The translations under genes were made by a program, and so were the position numbers. A stretch of DNA of 64,000 nucleotides from an uncultured Thioclava sp. (GTDB taxonomy: Bacteria > Pseudomonadota > Alphaproteobacteria > Rhodobacterales > Rhodobacteraceae): the NCBI RefSeq assembly GCF_913064665.1, contig NZ_CAJYBT010000013.1, positions 26,329 through 90,328 on the forward strand. Direction: 5' to 3'. This document shows, in pieces, positions 27,140 to 34,972 of the stretch. The stretch's first letter is position 1. Every line of letters starts with the position of its first letter. The notes under the pieces are model-generated. The model made no database searches. It saw only the letters and a program-made list of their open reading frames with translations, and had not been told where the DNA came from.

Positions 27140-28371
27140 AGCCCTTCCTCCCGGCTCATGGTGCGGAAAAAGAGCGCCGCAAAGATCAGCAGACAGCCAA
27201 ACACCACGACCGCCACCGCCGCCCCCGCGCCGATATTTGAGATCGCGAAGGCCTGCTCATACACATCGACGGTCAGCGTGCGCGTGCCCGCATTTCCACC
27301 CGTCAGCAGAAAAATGTCGTCGAATTTGTTGAAGGTCCAAATGAAGCGCAGCAGGAACAACACCGATAGAATGCCCAGCAATTGCGGCATCGAGAGATAC
27401 CAGAATTTCTGGAACGGCGAGGCCCCATCCATATCGGCCGCCTCATACATATCGCTGTCGATGCTTTGCATCCGCGCAAGGATGAACAGAAAACTCAACG
27501 GGAAATAGCGCCAGATTTCAAACACCGTCACCATGATCAGCGCCAGCGGCTTTTGCCCAAAGAAATTGATCGCGCCCTGACTGACCCCCATCTGGATCAG
27601 CAGCGCATTGGCCGAGCCCGAAAACGGATCGAACAGCGTGATCCATGTGAAGGCGACCGCGATCACCGGGGCGACATAGGGAAACAGGTAAAGCCCGCGC
27701 AAAATCCCCTGTCCGCGAAAATCCTTGTTAAGCAACAGCGCCGCAAACAGCCCGACCAGCAGCGCGCCAAGCGTGCCAAAGATGGTGTAAAACAGCGTCA
27801 CGCCAAGCACGGACCAGAATTCGCTGCCATCAAACAGCTTGCGGAAATTCTCCAGCGTAAAGGTGGCGTTGGTCAGCATGTTATCGACCTGCCCGCGCGC
27901 CACCGAGACACTGTCGCGCACCGCACGATTGGCCGCTTTGGCATCGCCCGTGACCTGCGCGTCGATCCGGTAGCGCTCATTGAACGCCGGCGCCAGATCG
28001 CCAAACTCGCAGCGCAAATCCTGCCCGCTCAGCGCACATCCCTTGGGCAGATCGCCCGTCAGGGTCACGCCCTTGGGCAGCGTGTTGTCAAATCCCGCGC
28101 CGTGGATCGCATGATCGCGCGACGGGTTAATCACGCGATACTCGATCTGGGGCTGCGCTCCGGCTTCGCGCAAACTGACCCGCAGCCGCATCTCGGCGGG
28201 GCGCAGGTCACCCAGTTTCACCGGCTTAACCGAGATCCAGAATATCGCAAGCAGCGGCACGATCACCACCAGCGACACAATCGCGATGGTCGGGAACAGC
28301 AGGCCCCAAGCCAGACGCGCTTCGCGTTTCGCCAGCGCGCCGCGCCCTTTGGGCGGCGAAATATCGGTCAT
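27136..28371 (-). CDS. carbohydrate ABC permease (MalF type) with periplasmic insert
   Basis: A 411-aa permease; typical relatives have about 300. After the first membrane span (about 22-45) comes a soluble insert of roughly 115 residues containing NTLPKGVTLTGDLPKGC and two cysteines (DLPKGCALSGQDLRCEFG), which could be disulfide-linked in the periplasm and resembles the DUF11-type beta-sandwich pattern. The remainder is the normal permease with the loop YEAADMDGASPFQKFWYLSM. The start at 28371 has AGGAG nearby and is preferred to 28395. Confidence 0.9.
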   Translation of the reverse strand: MTDISPPKGRGALAKREARLAWGLLFPTIAIVSLVVIVPLLAIFWISVKPVKLGDLRPAEMRLRVSLREAGAQPQIEYRVINPSRDHAIHGAGFDNTLPKGVTLTGDLPKGCALSGQDLRCEFGDLAPAFNERYRIDAQVTGDAKAANRAVRDSVSVARGQVDNMLTNATFTLENFRKLFDGSEFWSVLGVTLFYTIFGTLGALLVGLFAALLLNKDFRGQGILRGLYLFPYVAPVIAVAFTWITLFDPFSGSANALLIQMGVSQGAINFFGQKPLALIMVTVFEIWRYFPLSFLFILARMQSIDSDMYEAADMDGASPFQKFWYLSMPQLLGILSVLFLLRFIWTFNKFDDIFLLTGGNAGTRTLTVDVYEQAFAISNIGAGAAVAVVVFGCLLIFAALFFRTMSREEGL

Positions 28372-28410
28372 GACAGTCTCCTGGCTTGCCCCCATCTTGA
28401 AGGGGCGCGC

Positions 28411-28440
28411 AAAAGGGGGCGGGCGCGAACGCCCAGCCCC
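28411..28440 (-). terminator. partial terminator between binding-protein and permease genes
   Basis: On the minus strand ggggctgggcg, a TTCG tetraloop and cgcccgcccc form a ten-pair GC-rich stem with one bulged base, followed by TTTT (28411-28414). This is a strong intrinsic-terminator shape placed 17 bases after the binding-protein stop. It should reduce read-through and keep the permeases below the binding protein. Confidence 0.75.
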
Positions 28441-28457
28441 GAAGGGCAGCTCTCGGA

Positions 28458-29819
28458 TCAGTTGATCTTGGACAGCTCGTCGTTCATTTTCTTGACCGCA
28501 TCTTCAGCCGAAATGCCGCCGTCGATATAATCGCGCACCACCCGGTTGATCACTTGGCTGTTGAGCATTTTCGACGCCAGTGCCAACTGCCCGTCAGTCA
28601 CACCCCAACGCTGCGCGGTATCCAGACCCTTGGTGATTTCGTCGATCACGGCAGGCGCATACAGATCCTTCAGCGGTGCCTTGCGATCCACGCCGACGGG
28701 CAAGGTCGCCCAAAGCGTGGTGAACTTGGCGGGATCGGCATCGGTGCCGCGACGCACCGGGAACTTGCCTTCGGGCGCGATCGAGAGCGTCTCGCCATAG
28801 CCGTCATTCATCGAATAATCGACGAATTTCTCAGCCGCCGCCGTATCGGCGTCACTGGTGATCCCGAAATAGCGAATATCGGCCCAGCTTGCGCCCGCCG
28901 GATCGGACGGCCCCGACAGGTTGGTGACAACGCCCGTATCCTGCGCCAGCGCGGTCGAGGTCGGATTGCCGTCAATCATCGGCGGCGCGCTATCGCGCAG
29001 ACCGGCGAGCTCATCAAGAATGAAGGGCGACCACATGATCATCGCCGCCTTGCCCGAGAAATACAACTCGCGCGATTGCTTCCAGTAATTGTCACCCGGC
29101 GGCGAGGCTTTGGCGAGAGCCTTGTAGAAGTTCAGCACCTCGACGGTCTTCTTTTCGTCCAGCGGTTTGAACCCGTCCGGGCCCACCGGCGAAACGCCAT
29201 TGGCGAGGAAAATCTGCTCCAGCACCTGGCTCATGTAATTGTCGTCCACCTTTGTAGCGGCAACGAAGCCATACATATTCGGCGGGTTATTAAGCTTTTT
29301 GAGCGCGGCTTCGATATTGGCAAAGCTGGTTGGCGGGGCCAGACCTTCTTTTTCGAAAATATCCTTGCGATACAGGATCATCTGCGTCCAGCCATCGACC
29401 GGAACGGCGGCATAGTCGCCATCCGTTTCGACCATTTTCAGCGCGCCGGGCGCGAAGGTTTTCGGGTCCAGCATGTCCACGACATCGCTGGACGCGGCGC
29501 TATCGAGAATGCCCGCCTCGGTCCAAGGCAGCACGTTCTGAATCGGCGTGTAGATCACATCGGGCAGATCGCCCGCGGCAAAAGCGGCCGTCGCGCGGGT
29601 GTTGAGATCGCTTTCCGTGACCGGGATCACCTCGACATCGATACCGGTTTTCGCCTTGAAATCATCGGCCAGCTTTTGCTGTTTGGCCAGACGCTCGGGC
29701 TGTTCCTCGGTCGTCCAGAATTTGATCGCTTCGGCCTTTGCCGCCACGCCGCCCAGCATCAGCGCGACTGCCGCCGTGCCCAGCAAACCGGCCACTCCCG
29801 TTCCTCGAATAAGTTTCAT
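28458..29819 (-). CDS. extracellular carbohydrate-binding protein (ABC transporter, family 1)
   Basis: A 453-aa periplasmic binding protein. The signal peptide spans about 31 residues and ends in AKAEA, then IKFWTTEEQPERLAKQQ. It has typical SBP_bac_1 segments (DLPDVIYTP, FSGKAAMIMWSPF). It is encoded 19 bases after the lacI gene, so both share the upstream operators. Specificity is unknown, but with the GH63 partner a glucoside or glycosyl-glycerate is plausible. Confidence 0.93.
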   Translation of the reverse strand: MKLIRGTGVAGLLGTAAVALMLGGVAAKAEAIKFWTTEEQPERLAKQQKLADDFKAKTGIDVEVIPVTESDLNTRATAAFAAGDLPDVIYTPIQNVLPWTEAGILDSAASSDVVDMLDPKTFAPGALKMVETDGDYAAVPVDGWTQMILYRKDIFEKEGLAPPTSFANIEAALKKLNNPPNMYGFVAATKVDDNYMSQVLEQIFLANGVSPVGPDGFKPLDEKKTVEVLNFYKALAKASPPGDNYWKQSRELYFSGKAAMIMWSPFILDELAGLRDSAPPMIDGNPTSTALAQDTGVVTNLSGPSDPAGASWADIRYFGITSDADTAAAEKFVDYSMNDGYGETLSIAPEGKFPVRRGTDADPAKFTTLWATLPVGVDRKAPLKDLYAPAVIDEITKGLDTAQRWGVTDGQLALASKMLNSQVINRVVRDYIDGGISAEDAVKKMNDELSKIN

Positions 29820-29838
29820 TTATTTTCCTCCCGGTCGA

Positions 29839-30930
29839 TTAAGTTTCTCTTTTGGTGAAGACAGGCGGCCCATCCGAGCCCCCCGGTTGCAATTGCGCCG
29901 AGACCAGCTCGGTCAAGTCAGCGACAGGCGCGCCGCGCAATTGCGCGATCAACAGCGCCGCAAGCCGTTCCCCGGCATGGCGACTGTCAACCGCAAAGGT
30001 CGTCAGCGGGGGCTCGATCATGCGGCCCTCGGGGATGCCGTCATAGGCGATCAGCGACAGATCACGCCCGATCGTCAGGCCGCGTTCGCGCGCCACATCA
30101 TACGCGCCCAGCGCCGTGGCATCGGTAGCATAAACGATCGCTGTGGGCGGGTCGGGCAGGTCCAGCAACGCGCGCGCAGCCGCCGCCCCTTCGGCGCGAT
30201 CCGAAACCCCCATGATCTCAAGCGCGGGGTCATGCGCAATTTGCGCCAGCGCCAGCCCATCGCGATAGCCATCGCGGCGCAGCATCGCGAAATTGTACGC
30301 CTCGCACGGACCAACAAAAGCGATCCGTTTGTGCCCCAGCGCGACCAGCCGCGCCACGCCATCGCGCATCGCGCCCCTGCCATCCACATCATACCAAGAC
30401 AGCCCCGGATCGGGCTGGCCATACCCGACGCGCCCGTACAGCACGAAGGGCACCCCTTTGGCGCGCAAAAACAGCGCGCGGGGATCGTGAATACGCGTGC
30501 GCGGCAGGATAAACCCGTCGACCTTATGTTCTTGCAACAGCCGCGCCAGCGTCGCTTCCATATCCGCGCGCGAGGTTGAGGAGGCGATGGTCAGCGTCCA
30601 GCCCTCCAGCGACGCCTCTTGCGTGATGCCGCCCAGAAAATCCGCCAAGAACGGGCCGTAGCGGTCGGGGGCATCGAGTTCCAGCACGAGACCCAGCGCA
30701 CGCACCCGCCCCGTGCGCACAGCTTGCGCATAGGGCATCGGCGCGTAGCCCATCTGCGCAGCCATTGTGCGCACACGCTCACGCGTGTCAGGGGCGATGT
30801 CGGCATAATCGTTGAGGGCACGCGAAACGGTGCTCTTGGTTAGCCCAAGCGCCGTTGCGAGATCAGAAATGCGCACCCGGCGTGCGGGGGCCGTTTGATC
30901 TTGCGAATTGGTGTCGCGAATCTCCTCCAT
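29839..30930 (-). CDS. LacI-family transcriptional regulator of carbohydrate operon 2
   Basis: A 363-aa repressor with the helix-turn-helix RISDLATALGLTKSTVSRAL (residues 20-39) after an unusual 18-residue polar leader. The sensor domain follows, with DGFILPRT and ATDATALGAYDVARERGL. It is the first gene of the operon and presumably binds the two palindromes immediately upstream, controlling itself and the transporter. Confidence 0.95.
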   Translation of the reverse strand: MEEIRDTNSQDQTAPARRVRISDLATALGLTKSTVSRALNDYADIAPDTRERVRTMAAQMGYAPMPYAQAVRTGRVRALGLVLELDAPDRYGPFLADFLGGITQEASLEGWTLTIASSTSRADMEATLARLLQEHKVDGFILPRTRIHDPRALFLRAKGVPFVLYGRVGYGQPDPGLSWYDVDGRGAMRDGVARLVALGHKRIAFVGPCEAYNFAMLRRDGYRDGLALAQIAHDPALEIMGVSDRAEGAAAARALLDLPDPPTAIVYATDATALGAYDVARERGLTIGRDLSLIAYDGIPEGRMIEPPLTTFAVDSRHAGERLAALLIAQLRGAPVADLTELVSAQLQPGGSDGPPVFTKRET

Positions 30931-30948
30931 GACGATAGCCTAAGACAA

Positions 30949-30983
30949 CGAAACCGGTTTCGTAAAGCCGAAACCGGTTTCGG
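30949..30983. promoter_or_regulatory. tandem LacI-type operators
   Basis: Two palindromes sharing gaaaccggtttc occur at 30949-30962 (14 bp) and 30968-30983 (16 bp, ccgaaaccggtttcgg), centres 20 bases apart, i.e. about two helical turns. The first ends 19 bases before the lacI start. The position suits repression of the lacI-led operon, and possibly of the divergent side. The bases from 30984 to 31217 hold no gene I can support. Confidence 0.88.
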
Positions 30984-31253
30984 ACGCGATAAAGAGTCGG
31001 TGAACTCCGACCCACAATCCCTTGCGTTCAACTCGAACGGGGGGCCAAAACGGATCGAAATCACACCGGCGAAATCGCCGCGCAAAGGTACGATCACATT
31101 TTGCCGCTTCCGTGGGGTCTCGATCCCTCTATGTCGCATAGCTCTGGGGAAATTGAAAAAATCAGATAAGAGGGGATTGAGGCCCAAGGTGTTTGTATGA
31201 CTATTGGTAGAAACTACATGAAGACGAAATTAACACCCGAATGAGGTCCAAGC

Positions 31254-33119
31254 CTGTCACGCATTTCTGACCCTCAGCGCCTTCGCGCGCTTCAGCAGAC
31301 CGGTCTTTTGGACGCCCCGAGCCAAGAGGCGTTTGACCGTGCAACGCGGCTCGCGGCCCGTATCGTGGGCACACCGGTCGCACTGGTGTCGCTGGTCGAT
31401 GAGAGCCGGCAATTCCTGCTGTCGCAAACCGGGGTCGATGACAGCACAGCCGGGTTGCGCGAAACCCCGCTGAGCCATTCGTTTTGCCGCCACGTGGTGG
31501 AGAACGATAGCTCTTTGATCGTGTCGGATGCGCGCCAAGACCCGCGTGTGCGCGACAATGGCGCGGTCGATGATCTGAACGTGATCGCCTATCTGGGCGT
31601 TCCGCTGCGCACGATTGAGGGCGATGTGCTGGGCTCATTTTGCGTGATCGGCCATGAGCCGCGCGTCTGGACCGATGAGGACCACGCCACCCTGCTGGAT
31701 CTGGCCGCCGGGGTTGAGGCGGAAATTCGACTGCGCCGTCAAACCAACCTCGCCCATCAAGAACACGAGGTGTTTCGCGCCATTCTGGATCAGATGCCAA
31801 TCGGTGTCGCGCTGGCCGAGGCGGGAACCGGGCGCTTGCTTGATGCCAACAACACGGCGCGCAATCTGATGGGCGCTGCGGTGGAAGTTTCGGCGGGCTT
31901 GGCCAATTCCGGTCTGCAGGCGTTTGATGCCAACGGCCAGCCTTATAGCAACGAGGCATTGCCGCTGAACCGGGCCGCTTTGCGCAATGAGGTGATCACC
32001 GCAGAGGAGGTCACCATTCAGCAACCCGGGCGCGCGCCGCTGCATCTGTTGATCTCGGCGCACCGGATCGACAGCGACCCGCCTCTTGCGGTTGCGACCC
32101 TGCTGAACGTGACCGAGCGCAAACGCGCCGAGCGCAACGCCTTCCAAAGCGCCGAGCGATTGGCGCATTTTCACGAGGTGACGCGCGACGGCATTCTGGA
32201 ACTCGATGCCGAGAATTGCGTGCGCTATTCCAATGGCGTGATGCGCGAACGCGTGCGCAGAGCCCATAGTGCGCAACTGGCCGACGCGCTTCTGGGCGCA
32301 AATATATTACAGGAATTCCCCAATTTGCAGGGTACAGAGTTGGAGGCCGCGATGGGACGTGCGCGCGCAACCCAACAGCCTCAGGCCGCCGATGTGGTGG
32401 CCCATGACTCGCGTGTCCTTGAGGCGCGGTTGTTTCCCGAAGACGGCACGCTGCTGATCTATCTGCGCGATGTCACCGATGAGCGCGCCGTCGCCCAAGC
32501 CCGCGAAATTCTGGCGCGCGAGCTGAACCACCGGGTCAAGAACCTGTTTGCGATGATGTCAGGGCTGATCGGCATGACCGCGCGCCATGCCACCTCGCCT
32601 GCATCGATGGCCGAGGGGTTGCGCGCGCGCATCAACGCTTTAGCGCGCGCCCATGATCTGGTCAGCCCGACCGCGACGCTGGAAACCGGGTTTCGCGGCG
32701 AGGTCGATTTCGATGCGCTGATCCGCGCCATCCTTGCCCCTTATGTCAGCGCGCAGGACCTGCGGGTGGTGCTGGAGGGGCTGCCGGTGTTGCTCAATCA
32801 GGCGGGGGCGACGAATTTCGCGCTGGTGCTGCATGAACTGGCGACCAATGCGGTGAAATACGGCGCCCTTTCGTGCGAAACGGCCAAACTGCACCTGAGT
32901 TGGCAAATTGTCCCCGGCGATGAGGGCCCGATGCTGGCCTTTGACTGGCACGAAAGCGGTTGCCCCGAGCGCCTTGAGCCGCCCCGCCCGACCGGCTTTG
33001 GCAATCGCCTGATCGATCTGACAATTCACGGCCAGTTGCGCGGCACCTATGGAACCGAGTGGCCCGCTGACGGGTTCCTTGCACGAATTCACGTGCCAAT
33101 GGAGCTTATTAAAGGGTAA
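31254..33119 (+). CDS. HWE-family sensor histidine kinase (GAF-PAS-PAS)
   Basis: A soluble sensor kinase of about 600-620 aa. Its N-terminal GAF domain contains TPVALVSLVDESRQF, two PAS-like regions follow (from about residues 145 and 285), then the kinase core with the H-box ELNHRVKNLFAMM, N-box LHELATNAVKYG and the DWHESG motif that defines the HWE family. The conserved N-terminus (ISDPQRLRALQQTGLLDAP) is in frame but has no ATG: the options are CTG at 31254 after GAGG, TTG at 31308, or an ATG at 31218 interrupted by TGA at 31242. The start given is therefore tentative. It is co-transcribed with the receiver gene. Confidence 0.85.
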   Translation: MSRISDPQRLRALQQTGLLDAPSQEAFDRATRLAARIVGTPVALVSLVDESRQFLLSQTGVDDSTAGLRETPLSHSFCRHVVENDSSLIVSDARQDPRVRDNGAVDDLNVIAYLGVPLRTIEGDVLGSFCVIGHEPRVWTDEDHATLLDLAAGVEAEIRLRRQTNLAHQEHEVFRAILDQMPIGVALAEAGTGRLLDANNTARNLMGAAVEVSAGLANSGLQAFDANGQPYSNEALPLNRAALRNEVITAEEVTIQQPGRAPLHLLISAHRIDSDPPLAVATLLNVTERKRAERNAFQSAERLAHFHEVTRDGILELDAENCVRYSNGVMRERVRRAHSAQLADALLGANILQEFPNLQGTELEAAMGRARATQQPQAADVVAHDSRVLEARLFPEDGTLLIYLRDVTDERAVAQAREILARELNHRVKNLFAMMSGLIGMTARHATSPASMAEGLRARINALARAHDLVSPTATLETGFRGEVDFDALIRAILAPYVSAQDLRVVLEGLPVLLNQAGATNFALVLHELATNAVKYGALSCETAKLHLSWQIVPGDEGPMLAFDWHESGCPERLEPPRPTGFGNRLIDLTIHGQLRGTYGTEWPADGFLARIHVPMELIKG

Positions 33120-33123
33120 TTCG

Positions 33124-33519
33124 ATGCGTATCGAACGGAAAGAGTACTGGCTCAGGGGCTGCAAAGTCCTTGTGGCAGAAGATGAAATGCTGATCGCCTA
33201 TGACATCGCCTATTCCATCGAAGAGGCCGGTGGCGAGGTGGTCGGCCCCGTGGCGACGCTCGCCAAGGCCCGCAGCCTGATCGCAACCGATCAAATTGAT
33301 GCGGCCGTGCTGGATATGAACCTGCTGGATGGTAATTCCGAACCGCTGGTGAAGGAATTGCGCGCGCGTCATATTCCGGTGCTTGTAAACACCGCCGAGC
33401 GTCTGCCGCTGCCGTTTCAAACGGTATTGCCCGAGGTTTTGGTCTTTGGCAAACCCACCATGCCCGAGACATTGGCGCAGGCGCTAGGCGAGAGTCTGCA
33501 GGGCGAACTCTGGGCCTGA
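33124..33519 (+). CDS. single-domain response regulator
   Basis: A 131-aa receiver domain without an output domain. The acidic pocket is ED at 19-20, the phospho-acceptor is Asp64 in AVLDMNLLDG, followed by Thr90 and Lys110 (FGKPT). The gene starts four bases after the HWE kinase stop, so the two form a cognate pair. Stand-alone receivers of this type pass phosphate on or act by protein contact; the target is unknown. Confidence 0.92.
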   Translation: MRIERKEYWLRGCKVLVAEDEMLIAYDIAYSIEEAGGEVVGPVATLAKARSLIATDQIDAAVLDMNLLDGNSEPLVKELRARHIPVLVNTAERLPLPFQTVLPEVLVFGKPTMPETLAQALGESLQGELWA

Positions 33520-33528
33520 TCAGGCCCA
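33511..33528. terminator. palindromic hairpin at the receiver gene stop
   Basis: The sequence tgggcctgatcaggccca is a perfect 18-bp palindrome that contains the TGA stop and can form a seven-pair stem with a GATC loop. Only a short T stretch follows, so it is a weak terminator at best. Confidence 0.4.
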
Positions 33529-33670
33529 AGCTTTGCGCCGCAAGCGCGCACACCCACCACATAACCTAGCGTAAACGTGATCGGGGTGCGACGTTTCGGC
33601 CCCTCGCCGGATCGCCCTCAGTGTCGCGATACTTCCCTGATATCTTGATTGCGCCAAAGGGAGGTGACGC

Positions 33671-34402
33671 ATGACTGGACGAAACACACGCACCCCAATC
33701 GACAAGACCCCGCGCCGCACGGCACCGTTTCACACGATGAACGGGCTGTTGGCGGCGCTGGGCTTTATCGTCTTTGGATTTGAGATCGATCATGGCGGGG
33801 CCTCGCATGCTCAGACGCTCGGACTTGAAGCCGCCAATGCCACGCCGCATGACGATGATGCAAACCCGGCGCTGCGCGCAGAAATGCCACCGGAACTGGC
33901 GATTGGCGGGGATGGGGCGCAGATAACGCTGCGCGGCCATATCGCAGAGGGAGACGCCGCACGCATCGCGCGCACGCTTTCGGCGCGGCGCGCACAAGGC
34001 ACGCCGGTGCGCGTCGTCAGCATGAATTCCACCGGAGGCTCGCTGCATGAGGCGCTGGTGATCGGGCGGATGCTGCGCGCGGCCGGGGTCACCACGCAAT
34101 TGCGCGCAAATGCGATCTGCTATTCCGCCTGCCCCTATATGTTTGCCGGCGGACAAGACCGGAGTGTTGATGTGCAGGGACGGCTGGGCGTCAATCAGGG
34201 ATATATCAATCCTGCCAGCCCCCAAGACAGCGCGCAGACCGCCGCTGATGTGCAAAACGGCACCGCGCGGGTGATGCGCTACCTTGCGGAAATGGGGGTG
34301 GATGTCGGCCTTTTGGAGCCTGCATTGGCAACCCCGCCCAACCGCATCCACCTGCTGAGCCGCCCGGATTTGACGCGCTATCATCTGACCACGGGTGCTT
34401 AG
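33671..34402 (+). CDS. ClpP/crotonase-like periplasmic protein (COG3904 type)
   Basis: A 243-aa protein with an N-terminal membrane segment (about 23-40) after a basic leader, so it is likely periplasmic or anchored. The middle resembles the ClpP/crotonase fold: strand RVVSMNSTGGSLHEALVIGR, then AICYSACPYMFAGG, where the serine lies at the place of the ClpP nucleophile. A GGGAGGTGACGC site precedes the ATG. These proteins are annotated only as hypothetical; protease activity is inferred from fold, not shown. Confidence 0.75.
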   Translation: MTGRNTRTPIDKTPRRTAPFHTMNGLLAALGFIVFGFEIDHGGASHAQTLGLEAANATPHDDDANPALRAEMPPELAIGGDGAQITLRGHIAEGDAARIARTLSARRAQGTPVRVVSMNSTGGSLHEALVIGRMLRAAGVTTQLRANAICYSACPYMFAGGQDRSVDVQGRLGVNQGYINPASPQDSAQTAADVQNGTARVMRYLAEMGVDVGLLEPALATPPNRIHLLSRPDLTRYHLTTGA

Positions 34403-34501
34403 ATTAGCTAAGGAAATTCGGCCCAATCGCTGGACCCTATTGAAACTTGCCCTAGTCTTTTCCCCATCAACGATCTGTGAAAACACAGTGATGGGGGAAA
34501 G

Positions 34502-34918
34502 ATGTTTACCGAGATCATGGTTCCGGTGGATTTGCGCCACGCGGAAAAACTCGCCAAAACGCTTACGATTGCCGCCGATCTCGCGCAGAAATATGGCGCG
34601 CGGATCACCTATGTCGGCGTGACCGCGAACGTCCCGAGTTCGATCGCGCGAAACCCTGAAGACTATCACGAGAAACTCGTGCAATTCGCGGCCTCGCAGG
34701 CAGCGATGCATAGGCTGGAGACGCGCGCGCACATGATTGTGGCCGATGACCCGGCCGTCGATCTGAACCACAAACTCTCGCAAGCGGTGCAAGAGCTGCG
34801 CGCCGATCTGGTGGTCATGGCATCCCATCTGCCCAATGTGGGCGATTACGTCTGGTCGTCGCATGGCGGCCTTCTAGCCTCGCATTCCAAAGCCTCGGTA
34901 TTTCTGGTGCGCGCGTAA
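34502..34918 (+). CDS. universal stress protein (UspA family)
   Basis: A 138-aa cytosolic UspA fold protein (IMVPVDLRHAEKLAKTLTIA at the start, RADLVVMASH before the C-terminal strand). The usual Gly-rich ATP loop (G-2x-G-9x-G-S/T) is altered to LPNVGDYVWSSHGGLLASHS, so nucleotide binding may be changed. It lies 54 bases upstream of the BCCT gene in the same direction, a recurrent linkage of Usp domains with transporters of compatible solutes. Confidence 0.88.
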   Translation: MFTEIMVPVDLRHAEKLAKTLTIAADLAQKYGARITYVGVTANVPSSIARNPEDYHEKLVQFAASQAAMHRLETRAHMIVADDPAVDLNHKLSQAVQELRADLVVMASHLPNVGDYVWSSHGGLLASHSKASVFLVRA

Positions 34919-34972
34919 GGCGCGCCGCCACCCCCTCGCAACGACAACACACAATAACAAGGAGGACGGCAC

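Noticed and set aside
28554..29858. 434-residue open frame antisense to the binding-protein gene
   Set aside because: Shadow frame; composition rich in Arg/His/Gly, overlaps a clear signal-peptide-bearing gene.
31242..31244. In-frame TGA as selenocysteine codon in the HWE kinase
   Set aside because: No SECIS-like hairpin follows and the residue lies before the conserved domain; nonsense or an alternative start is simpler.
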